Source: Carettochelys insculpta
Taxonomy: Eukaryota; Chordata; Testudines; Carettochelyidae
Assembly: GCF_033958435.1 (NCBI RefSeq)
Contig: NC_134137.1
Location: forward strand, 156,637,001 to 156,701,000
DNA length: 64,000 bases
Reading direction: 5' to 3'
The position numbers and the translations under genes were made by a program. Shown piece by piece: positions 1 to 11,300 of the stretch. The notes beneath the pieces were generated by a model. The model worked only from the letters and a program-made list of their open reading frames with translations. It was not told the DNA's origin and ran no database searches. How positions within the stretch are numbered: position 1 is the first letter of the stretch; each line of letters opens with the position of its first letter.

Positions 1-429
1 AAAACTTCCAAAAACCCAATGCGCTGAAATGGGGGCAAGTTGCATAGTGGGGTGCCTAATCATGGTGTATGGCACTCTGCAGGTGCGGAATGACAGTTGA
101 ATGTGCTTTTGGTAATTGAAAGTGTTGCTGGCATTGTTTACTCATGAGAACGGATCTCAGTCAGAAAAATATCCCCACGGCTCATAGCTGCCTGCTGTGA
201 CTTACCTAACATATGTGAAGCAAAGAGGGAAAAAGTTTCTGTTGGAGTGACGGGGGTGGAGGTGGAGCAGCTGTTTCCTGAATTTCAACAGCCAGATATA
301 AGGGCTATTAAAAGAATTCAACGCAGAATATTTCTGGCCAGCCCGAAAGACCATTTTAAATTTGAGCCAGAGTTGTGGGTGTTAGTGTGCTGTGTTCTAC
401 CCAACTGGCTGGTCTGTAATTCCCGGGTT
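1..429. other. No recognised feature
   Basis: Unique-looking AT/GC-balanced sequence. The 91-codon open frame at 247-522 resembles nothing I know, and it runs into the CR1 remnant. Confidence 0.5.
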
Positions 430-1230
430 AGTCCTTATTTCCCTTTTTATAAATGGGGACTGTGTTTGCCCTTTTCCAATCTTCTGGAAGCTCTCTTGTT
501 TTCCATGACTTTTTCAAGGTAGTAGCTAGTGACTCAGATATGTTCTCAGTCAGCTCTTCGAATATTTTACGATTCATTTCATCAGTCCCTGGTGACTTGG
601 AGACATCTAAATTGTCTAAGTAGTTTTCAATTTGTTCTTTTCCTATTTTAGCTTTAGAACCTACCCCCTTTTCACTGGTATTCATTAGGTTAGGCGCCCA
701 ATCACCACCAACCTTCTTGGTGAAAACCGAAACAAGTCATTGAGCGCGTATACCATTTCCACATTATCTGTTATGGTTTCTCTCTGTTCAGTGAGTAATG
801 GTCAGAGGGGCTAGCAGCCCTGCTGGGTCCTTGGGCAAAGTGGGAGAGGGCCTTGTGTGGAAGGGGCAGGGCTGGGGAGACTCAGCCTTCAGGGCAGCCC
901 AGACCCTCGTGCACCCCCTCCTACCACCCCAAGCCCGAAGTGCTGCCTGGAGCATGCGTTGCAGCACTCTTGCAACAGTGTAAGGGACCTGAGGCTCTGG
1001 CCATTGCGGCTGCCTTAGTAGCAGTGGTGGCGACTGGGAGTCGCTGGGCCTGGGGCAGTTGCCTCTTTTACCTGTCGGTGGGTGTGGTAAGGGGCCAACC
1101 CTGTCCCTGGTCTTCCTCTTACTTCTAATGTATCTGTAGAATGTTTTTGTGTTACCCTTTGCGTCTCTAGCTAGATTGAGCTCATGTTGTGCCTTTGGCT
1201 TTGTAATATTGCCCATATATGCTTGTGCTA
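430..1230 (-). mobile_element. CR1 LINE fragment, ORF2 reverse transcriptase N-terminal part, decayed
   Basis: Reading the minus strand, 1230 to about 1090 gives [20 protein letters not shown] and 790 to 430 gives KSPGTDEMNRKIFEELTE followed by LPEDWKRANTVPIYKKG. These are standard CR1-type signatures upstream of and within reverse transcriptase. The two parts are separated by a GC-rich insert (about 796-1085). Both ends are truncated and the frame is broken. Confidence 0.8.
796..1085. repeat. GC-rich repeat inserted in the CR1 fragment
   Basis: This block interrupts the CR1 reading and differs from it in composition. Part of it (about 930-1080) resembles 20625-20800 (shared order: GCACT, a CAGCA-like stretch, AGGG/CCTGGGCT, CTGGGCC). 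The family is unknown to me; it may be an LTR fragment. Confidence 0.35.
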
Positions 1231-2153
1231 TAAAATGAGAAGGGGATGAGAAGGGTGGTATGATTCTAGTAGTATTGCATGAGGGCACTGAGTACTGGCA
1301 CCATTTTCCAAAGGGGGTTATGATTTTAGCTGATGTCTAACTCCCATAGCTGACAAAGGGTTCGTGGGAGCACAGCTGCAGCTGGAAACCTGAACCCACT
1401 CAGGCCTCTGTGCTGCTGGCCTATGTACTGCAATGGTATCTAGCAAAGTTATGGATGAGTGGTGTGGGAAAATGTCCCATTGCAACGAAGCAATGAGGCA
1501 GCCTGTCCTAGGGTGAGGCTGATTAATATGTTAGAGTCCTTATCATGTTTTCCTTGTGCACATAAACTGCCACACAGATCTCTGGGAATTTTTAATGCGG
1601 AAGACATGCAGGAACAGCCCCTTGAACTCACTGTGAAGGGAAGGAATTAATACTAATGCATGCAGCTTTGCTTATGGTCTTATGCTTATGCTTAAGATGG
1701 AGTGAGTCCACTTCTCAGAATATTTGGGGCGGGGGGTTATTTATTAGATTCATACAAGAGTACTTGTCCCAGCATGCATTGCTGACCTGCATGGGAACTA
1801 GCTTGAATTAAAGCTAAAGGAGTGTCTCTGTTGCAGACATGTCAAAGTCCTCGTTCAGGAATCTGAATGGGATTTTTGCGGGATTCCACACAAACACAGA
1901 CACATTCTTTCCACACTTGGCAGCAGGACTTGCATGCGCATGCACTGTGAAGAATATGAAGCCCTAGACCCAGATCCTGCAAAGACTTATTCACCAGCTT
2001 CACCTGATGCACTCCCAGGCATCCCACTGCAGTCAATATCAGTGCATCAAGTTAAGGAAGCCTGTGCAGGAGTTTGGCTTAAAACATACTTCTGAGGTGC
2101 ATTCCTACACTGAATGTGTTACGCTCATTAATGTGTCTTGTTTCTTTTTGCAG
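1231..2153. other. Presumed intron/upstream sequence, nothing recognised
   Basis: No exon for the OST-alpha N-terminus was recognised here on the plus strand. A short G-run is near 1730. Confidence 0.5.
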
Positions 2154-2305
2154 GCCTTGATTTTACAGGTATATTTCTCTTTGCCATCTTGACTCTAATG
2201 ACACTAACAGCCAACCTGGTGTTTGTAGAGGAAGTGTTCTATATCTACAGGAAAATCCCCTCCTCTACAAGGACAATTTTTATTTGGATAAATGCAGCGG
2301 CTCCG
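2154..2305 (+). CDS. SLC51A: SLC51A-like exon with membrane segment 1
   Basis: Acceptor tttttgcag ends at 2153 and donor gtaag starts at 2306. The exon begins with the last two bases of a split codon (phase 1 intron upstream) and ends in phase 0. It encodes a hydrophobic stretch starting LDFTGIFLF and ending NAAAP. The upstream exon was not found between 1 and 2153. Confidence 0.88.
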
Positions 2306-5300
2306 GTAAGAGGAGAAGAAAGACATCCAATCAAACATAATAAAGACTCTTTCTCTAAAGATGCTGCAATTAATGCACAAACCTTTTTATCTCTGCCCCT
2401 CTGTCACCCTCCCTCTCTCGTTCTGTCCAGGTGATAGCTACTACATCATGCATTGGGATGTGGATTCCTCGCTCAACAATGTTTACAGACTCCACTGCAT
2501 CAGTGTATGTATTCTTGTTTCTGTGCAGCCTGAATTTTCTGCCTTTAAACAGCCTCTAGCATGAGGTAAACATAGTCATTTTGTAAATTTAATAACGGGT
2601 TTTTAGTTTGACATGAAATCTCTTAGCAGCTGGTTTCGCAAGCAGGGAAAAAAAAAAAAAACTACAGCCCCCTTCGTGTGGGAACTGCAGAATGAAAGCA
2701 TGTAACTGATCTCTTTGATTGGCAGCAGCCTTGAAGCAGTTTTTCCTTTACCTCTCTCAATGTCATGTAGAATGAGACTCTGCCCTGTGACTTTTCACTG
2801 GGCTTTCATTAATGGTGTACTGTATGGTCATTTTATTAAAGATGGCAAGTGAACCTTCAATGACTACATTAATGTTCCACACATGTCCTGATAAAAACTC
2901 AGTGTGAAGGGTTGACAGCTCTGATATTTAAAGGGGAAGTTGAAGGACTGTAGCCTCCTCTTCCTAGACGTAATGGTTTACCCTTTTAAGGTAGAGGCTG
3001 AAAGGTTGAAAGCTATAGCGTGGGATTTTCAAAGCCATCTAGGTGACTTAGGAACACAAGTTGTATTGGCAAGTCAATGGGACTTGTTATTTGAAATCAC
3101 ACAAATGCTTTTGCAAAGTTTCTCTTATAATGCCTCATGACTTCTGGCTACATTTACTGAGATGGAATAAACAAGCTGGAGCAATCCTGACTAATTAAGT
3201 TGCATTATTGTTTGGACGGTAAATGCACATTCTGCCTGACTGAATTTATGCCTGATAAAACATAAAACTCTCTGTTCTGGTGTGGCTATGGTCTGAAGAA
3301 GTGGGTCTGTCCCACAAAAGTTCACCTAATAAATTATTTTGCTAGTCTTTAAAGTGCTACTTGACTGCTTTTTGTTTTGATAGTATATAGACTAGCACAG
3401 CTCCCTCCCTGTTACTATCTGCCATATTATTAGACTCACAACTTTGTCTAACTCTAGAAGCATGTATGATGCTAAAAATACATATAAAAAGAAAGCATAA
3501 TCATGGATCTGTATATTTTAAAAAGAAAATTGTGTAAGGCCGAAAGTGATTTGCTTACAAAGTTTCTGACTGTGGGTGTCAAGCGTGATGGCACTGATGA
3601 GAGCTCAGCCAGCTAGCAGGAAAATATTATACTAAAGCAGAGGCAGTATAGTCGAATGCCAGGGTGAGCTAACTTTTTACATCAGCTCCACTTTTCATCC
3701 CTGCAATTAGCGGGGGTCCCTGCACCCTGTCCAAACTGGATACTGCTGGAAATTTTGGTGCTGTTCATATGAAAATAAACTTTTTCGATGTGTAAGAAAA
3801 TAAGTCTGTAGAATGTAAACACTGTATTCATCGGTATAGAAACGTGAACAAATGTACATAAAAACAGGAACACGTTTCAACATTTTCAGTGAGAAGGATG
3901 AGCCTGAGAGCCAGCAGCCAATTTTGCTGTGCCCCCTTTTGAAGTCTGTGCACCTCTCCTCTAATGGTTTGAACTCCAGGGTGGGAGCCAGGAACTCCTG
4001 CATGCTAATGTTGACTCTCCCACCAACACGGTCTGTGGCCTTAGAGAAATTACTTAATTGTTCCATATTTCTGTTTATTTCCTGGAAAATGAAATCAATA
4101 CTTAACAGACCCCACCCTTGTCAAGTAATTTTTCTGTACAATGAGTACTCAGAAATATCAACATTGCAAATACCTGTAGCAGGACGGCTAAAGATACATG
4201 TCTACCCTGGCATAGATGTAGCACAGTGTCTGTGCTGCTGTACAAAAAGCACATGCACTTTGGGTGCACTTAACCTGATCTGGTTTTCCTCTTGTAGTTT
4301 TTTTGCCATTGTGATCCACAAGTTCTTGCTGATGATGATTAAAGAATGTGGAGGTCAAAAGTTATTTCTCAGGAGGTTTGAAAATGACCATTTCAAGATC
4401 AGCACAGGTCCCTGCTGCTGCTGTTGCCTTTGCCTCCCTTACATACACATCACAAGGTGAGTTCACTTTCGGGCACCCTAGTTAGAGTTCTGGTGTCAGA
4501 AACCAGCAACATACCAGAGCCACATGTACAATAGTGGCTCTTCCTGCTGCAGGGAAACTTGCTTCCATCCCCGGTGCATTCTGAATGCATCACCTCTGTG
4601 AATCTTGGAATGTCCTTTGAAGGTGTCTTAATGTTTTGGGGTGACATCAATATTTACTGCTTCAGCAGCTATTCTGTACTGTTTTGGGATGGAAGCACTT
4701 GGAGTGGAGGATCCAACAGTCTCTGTAGTATCATTCCTGTTCAACCCAGGGGACATTCAGCTTTTCAGTGACAGTGGAGCTGTTGCAGAAGTCCTGCTGC
4801 CAGTGGGTGGAAGGACGGCTGTCTTTGTGGGATGGCTCCTGTCTCTGCAGACATGTGGTGGGCTCCTTCTCATTGGTACCTTGGGTTGGGAGACCTGCCT
4901 TCTACCTACTCTGGAGCTTGCTACACTCCTCCAGGGGAGAGGATGACTTCTTGAAAATTTCAGCCTCCTCTGCCCCTCTTTGCACAGGTGTCTCTCGGTT
5001 GGCTGAATACAGCTTATTTTTTTAAAACAACAAATAAGGATGAGAGCTAAGACACGCTAGGGCAAATAAGAGGGAGAAGGGTCAGGAACAGGGGAAGGGA
5101 AAGTACAGTAACAGGTTTCTATCAGCAACACATTTGGGTTTTTTTCACACAATTATGCAAGTGCTTGAAAGGGCAAAGGGCTGATCGGGTGACCTGTCTC
5201 AGCCCGTTTCACGCTGTTTGTACCATTTAAAGTTCTGTAATTATTTGCGGGAGTAAAATTATCATGGTAATGATGTAATTATGGCTGTATTAATTGAGCA

Positions 5301-8300
5301 ATTATAACAAATCAAGGTTCATTAGTATATCACATTACACTTTAAATGGCAGCTGGCTGGCTGCTGAGCCTCCATTAGGTAGGGTGGCTGAGGGGCCAAG
5401 GGCACAACAGTGAAGATAAGAATAAAGACAACGAGTGAGAGCTGGGGAGCAGATGAGGACTAATAAAGCTGACAAAGAAAATGGGAGCAGTAGCTGGATC
5501 TTCCCCAATGTGCACTTAGACAGCTCCCCTGTGAGCAGCTTTCATGGATCTGAGCGGCAATCAGTTCCCCTCCTCTGCACACTTCCCTCATGGTATTTAA
5601 AAAAAAAATCTAAAAGATATTTTTGGGTCTGTGATTATGACTCAGTGCACAGAGCAAAGTGTGGAGCAGCTGTCCTGCTGGGGCTGGGAAGGGCAGCGAT
5701 CAAAGGTGAATGAGTTTCTCTGGCCTTGGAGGATGGAGAGGAGGAAAAGTGGATGGCTACTGAACAGTGTTGGTGAGCGGAGTACTCTGAAAAATGTAGA
5801 TCCTCTCTCCTATGCCTGCAAAGCCCCTGCTTTCCTGGACTGCCCCAAGACTGGGGGCTGGGGAAGTGGCACTAGTCAGGAAGATGCCATCATGTGACCT
5901 GGTCTCGGTAGACAAGGATTGAAGAGCTATGGTAACTTACCAGTACCTTTAATGCTGGTGATGAAGCACCAGTTTGCCTACTGCAGCGGAAGGTTGGGAT
6001 AGTATGGCTGCAGCGTGGGAGCTAAAGGCATATTTCAGGTACTAGCTGTTCTGCTGTTGGCTCCCCGGTAGACTCTGATCTAATAGATCACGTTTGCACA
6101 GCTCCGTTAGTTATTTAACTGCTGCTGCAGAGCCAGCAACGGAGCAAACACATTACCTGCTGAATTTGTGTCTACATCTTTCAGTGTGACATGAAATATG
6201 AGAGAATTCTGGACAAGTTATTTAGGTTCTAGAGGAGGTACCTCATCAGATTGCAGCCCTTTGCAGTGCATATGAAATGTCTGGGGCCTCCATTGTCACT
6301 GTATCTAGTGACAGCTTGTTAAGCTGATTAACAAGGTGGTTATTCACCATAACCAAACTCATTAACCAGTGGTGTTTTTTTGACTTGCAGACGCACCCTA
6401 TTTCTGCTGAAGTTGGGGACTTTTCAACTGGCTTTCCTTCGACCTGTGCTAATGTTTCTGTCAGTAGTACTTTGGACCAATGGAAACTACAGCCTTTCGG
6501 ATGTAAGTGAATATTCTAACCAGCCATTGCTCATCAAGCTTGTAAACTTTGGCTTGGTGATCAATATCTACCAGGCCAGGTTTATGTACCAACCAGCATC
6601 CTACAAATGGCAGACCAGCTCATCATCCCACGCCATACTGTGCTGTCCCTCCGTGTAAAGTGAGTACCTGTCTGTTAGTGCAGAATGGTAACGTTGTACA
6701 TTCTCCTTGCCCTGCTGCCAACTGTCATGGAATAAAATCATGCTCACAACAGGTTCCAGTTCTGCTGAAGGGGTGTCAGGCTTTTTTTCACGAACACAGT
6801 ACCTTTCCAGAGAGGAGCTAGGGACCTGTGGCATTGAGGTCATGCCTGTTTAGCTGGCATGGATGGCCTCAACCAAGAGCAGGTGCTGGGTGCTGTGCAA
6901 ACACATCCTGAGAGATGGTCCTCTCATAGAAGAATTCACAATATAAACAGCCAACGCTGACCAGGGGAGGAAAGGAGACCAAGGCATAGTAAGAGGAAAT
7001 GTCTTGTTCAAGGTCACATAGCAAGTCACTGGCAGAACCAGGAACAGAACCCAGGTTTCCTAGCTCATGCTCCTGCCCTGCACACTAGACAATGTTGCCT
7101 CTCAAGGACTTTTTTTTCGATAAAACATTTCCACTGGAAAAAAAATGGAAAAAGCATTCTCTGTGTAACACGCTGGCTGTGTCTACACTAGCCCCAAACT
7201 TTGAAATTGCCATGCAAGTGGCCATTTCGAAGTTTACTAATGAAGCACTGACATACATATTCAGCGCTTCATTAGCATGCGGGCGGCCGCGGCACTTCGA
7301 AATTGACGCGCCTTGCCGCCGTGTGGCTCGTCCCGACGGGGCTCCTTTTTGAAAGGACCCCGCCTACTTCGAAGTCCCTTTATTCCCATCTGCTCGTGCA
7401 AACATGATCTATTAGATCAGAGTCTACTGGGGAGCCAACAGCAGAACAGCTAGAACCTGAAGTATGCCTTTAGCTCCCACGCTGCAGCCATACTATCCCA
7501 ACCTTCCGCTGCAGTAGGCAAACTGGTGCTTCATCACTTCGAAATTGATGCGCCTCGCCGCCGCGCGTCTCATCCCGACGGGGCTCCTTTTCGAAAGGAC
7601 CCCGCCTACTTCGAAGTCCCCTTATTCCCATCTGCTCATGGGAATAAGGGAACTTCGAAGTAGGCGGGGTCCTTTCGAAAAGGAGCCCCGTCGGGATGAG
7701 CCGCGCGGCGGCGAGGCGCATCAATTTCAAAGTGCCATGGCCGCCCACATGCTAATGAAGCGCTGAATATGTATTTCAGCGCTTCATTAGTAAACTTCGA
7801 AATGGCCACTTGCATGGCAATTTCGAAGTTTGGGGTTAGTGTAGACACGGCCACTGTGAGTAAGAAAACCAAATTTCTAGGAGTTTTCTCTAGTTTGAAA
7901 AATTCCAGCTAGTTCTGCTTGTGGAGTTGCAATCATCATCAGGAGGCCGTCTTCCCTTTATCCTCCTCTGATTCCATTCATACATTTCTGTAGCATCTGT
8001 TGTGCAGTGCCCTTCGCGTATGCTCACTTCTCCTTCCCAGTGTCTGGTAGCACTCTGGAGAATTGCCTGGTCTGTGGTAAGAGCCCCTTGGCCTTCAATG
8101 AATGAGGAGCCTGATTTTAACATTCTCAGTGAAAACATCAATCCGAGAAGCTTGCGAATAAAGGCAAAGCTGAACTGCCTGTTGTGTGGGCTCCATCCCA
8201 TAAACTGAATAAGTTGGTAAAATGCACAAAAACCAAGATGTCTCAGAGGATAATTACAACGCTGCTAAAGCCAGTGGATGAGGATGCTTTTCCATGAACA

Positions 8301-11300
8301 AAAAGCCAAAGGCTGTTTTCAAGCAAACTTTTATCTCTTTCCACTGCAGCAAAAATGGAATTATTTGTAAGTGAAAACTCTTGCAAAAAAGCTGCCTGGG
8401 AAAGGTTTTGCGAACAGGATTGTCCCAGAGTTATAAGGGTCCCCTGCAGACCTCAAAACAAGGGGCCTTTCAAACATGTAAAAAGGATGGCCACTCTAAG
8501 ATATATTTCACTTGAAGGACTCCTTGATCACAGGATCAGTTGGTGCTGAGTTTTGGCCTGGAATCTAAATTTTTGTGCATCCTGAGAAGTGTGCCCCTCT
8601 TGAAAATGACATGATGTGTGAGTCAAAGTAATAATAATGAAGTCTTCTGTGTTATTTATAGTTCCAAATATATCCTAAAATATAGTTGAAGCTGTTGAGG
8701 TAGACAATTTGCCTTTCAGAAGACGCATCTGGCAGGGCATCCTTGGCTTGATCCTGCATGATGCTGAGCACCTGCAGCTTCCACTGCTGTTGATGGATGT
8801 GTGCGTGTGCTTCGGTCCTTGAAGAATCTCGCTCTTCATCACCTTCCCAGGTCCTACCAGTTTTGTAGGTTACTGGCTGTGTGATGACCAAGCACTGCAC
8901 TCCATGTTGCTCACAAACAGGGAAGAGCTAGTGGAGAAATAGAAGTGGGTCGCAACCTGGGCTGCAGTGACCATGAGTAGGTAGAGTTCAGGATCCTGAC
9001 AAAAGGGAGAAAGATGAGCAGTAAAATGCAGACCCTTGATTTCAAAAGAGCAGACTTCGATTCCCTGAGAGAACTGAGGGGCAGGATCCCTTGGGAAATG
9101 AAGATGAAGGGGAAAAGAGTTCAGGAGAACTGGCAGTATGTTAAAGAAGTCTTACTGAAGGCACAGGAACAAACCATCCTGCTGCATAGTAAGAAATGCA
9201 AATATGGTAGGCAACCAGCTTGGCTTAACAGAGAAATCCTTGGTCAGTTTAAACTCAAAAAGGATGCGTATAAGAAATGGAAACGTGGAGAGTTGACTAA
9301 GGAGGAGTATAAATACATGGCTGGAGAATGCCAGGGAGTAATCAGGGAAGCAAAAGCGTAATTGGAACTGCATCTGGCAAGTGATGTGAAGGGTTACAAG
9401 AAGGGTTTCTACAGACATGTTAACAGTAAGGGGGTTATCAAGGAAGGCGTGGGGCCGTTACTGGATGAGAGAAGTAACCTAGTGACAGTGATGCAAGAAA
9501 AGCTGAAGTACTCAATGTTTTTTTTGCCTCAGTCTTCACAGACAAGGACAGCTCCTATACTATGATGCTAGACAGTGCGATATGGGAAGGTGGAGGTCAG
9601 CCATCAGTGGGGAAGGAAGGACTAAACAGCTACCTAGAAAGGAAAAAAAAAAACCTAGATGTACACAGATTCACGGGTCTGGAATTAATGCACCCAAGGA
9701 TACTGAGGGAATTGGTAGATGTCACTGCTGAACCTTTGGCCATTACCTTTGAAGGCTCTTGGGCTATGTCTACCCATGCCCCTGCCTTTCGAAAGGGGGT
9801 GCTAATGAGACACTTTGGCAGATGCCAGTGAGGCGCTGTTATGAATATGCAGCGCCTCATTAGCATAATGCCATCCGCAGCGATTCGAAAGTGCCGCTTT
9901 CAAACCTCATGCCTCCCGTGTAGATGGGGGCCTTTCAGAAGGACCCCCCAGCCTTCGAAAGTCCCTTATTCCTAAAACCAAATAGGAATAAGGGGCTTTC
10001 GAAGACTGGGGGGTCCTTTCAAAAGGTCCCCATCCACATGGGTGGTGCACGATTTGAAAGCAGCACTTTCAAATTGCTGCAGCTGGCATTATGCTAATGA
10101 GGCGCTGCATATTCATGAGAGCTCCTCAATGGCATCCGCCAAAGTGTCTCAAAGCATCCGCCTTTCGAAAGGTGGCTACGGTAGACATAGCCTTGGAGAT
10201 CGCGAGAGATCCCAGATGACTGGAAAAAGGCAAGTGTAGTGCCCATCTGCAGAAAAGGAAAGGAGGACAATCCAGGGAACTATAGACCAGTCAGCCTTAC
10301 CTCAGTGCCTGGGAAAATAATGGAGGGGATCCTCAAGGCATCCATTTTGGAGCACTTGGAAGAGGGGAAGGTGATCAAGAGTAGTCAACATGGATAAGTC
10401 ATGCCTGACCTGTCTGATTAACTTCTACGATGAGGTAACAGGCTCTGTGGACATGGTGAAGTCAGTGGATGTGATATACCTTGAGTTCAGCAAAGCTTTT
10501 GATATGGTCTCCCACAACATTCTTGCCCATAAATTGAGGACGTATGGATTGGATCCATCGACTATAAGATAGGTAGAAAGCTGGCTTGACAGTTGGGCCC
10601 AACAGGTAGTGGTCAGTGGCTCATTATCTGGATGGTTGTTTGTTTCAAGTGGAGTGCCCAAAGGTTCAGTTCTGGGGCCAGTGTAGTTCAACATCTTTAT
10701 TAATGACCTGGATGAGGGACTGGATTGCACCTTGAGCAAGTTTATGGATGACACCAAGCTGGGGGAGAGAGGTAGATATAGTGGAGTGTAGAGATAGAAT
10801 CCAGAGTGACCTGGAAAAATGGAGGATTGGGCCAAAAGAAATTTCATGAGGTTCAACAAGGGTAAGTGTAGAGTCCTGCACTTGGGACTGAAGAATCCCA
10901 AGCATTTTTGTAGACTGGGGACCAACCGGCTAAGCAGCAGTACAACAGAAAGGAACCTAGGGATTATGGTGGATGACAAGCTAGATATGCGTTAACATTG
11001 TGCCGTTGTAGCCAAGAAGGCTAATGGCATGTTAGGATGCATTAGGAGGAGCACTGTGAGCAGATCGAGAGAAGTGGTTGTTTTCCTCTATTTGGCACTG
11101 GTGAGGCCGCATCTGGAATATTGTGTCAAGTTTTGGGCCTCCCAGTATAAAAAGGATGTGGATGTGCTGGAGCAGGTTCAGCGGAGGGCAACGAAAATGA
11201 TTAAGGGGCCGGAGCACATGACCTATGAAGAGAGGCTGAGGGATATGGGCCTATTTAGTTTACAGAAGAGAAGACTGAGGGGTGATTTAATAGCACCTGA

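Larger units (their letters stand above)
2505..4297. other. Intron with old repeat remnants
   Basis: It contains an A-run near 2649-2661 and an unclassified old repeat at about 3020-3130 (pattern TTTTCAAAGCCATCTAGGTG) that recurs near 21940-22130 and 33420-33540. It also holds the hammerhead-like repeat at 3291-3410 and a MIR-like core near 4030-4110. Confidence 0.5.

Noticed and set aside
247..522. Possible first exon of the SLC51A-like gene
   Set aside because: No resemblance to the OST-alpha N-terminus and no suitable phase-1 donor recognised.
7399..7536. Gene-fragment capture (Pack-MITE)
   Set aside because: The captured segment is non-coding intron sequence from 1.3 kb away, and the arm duplication around it fits template switching better than transposon capture.
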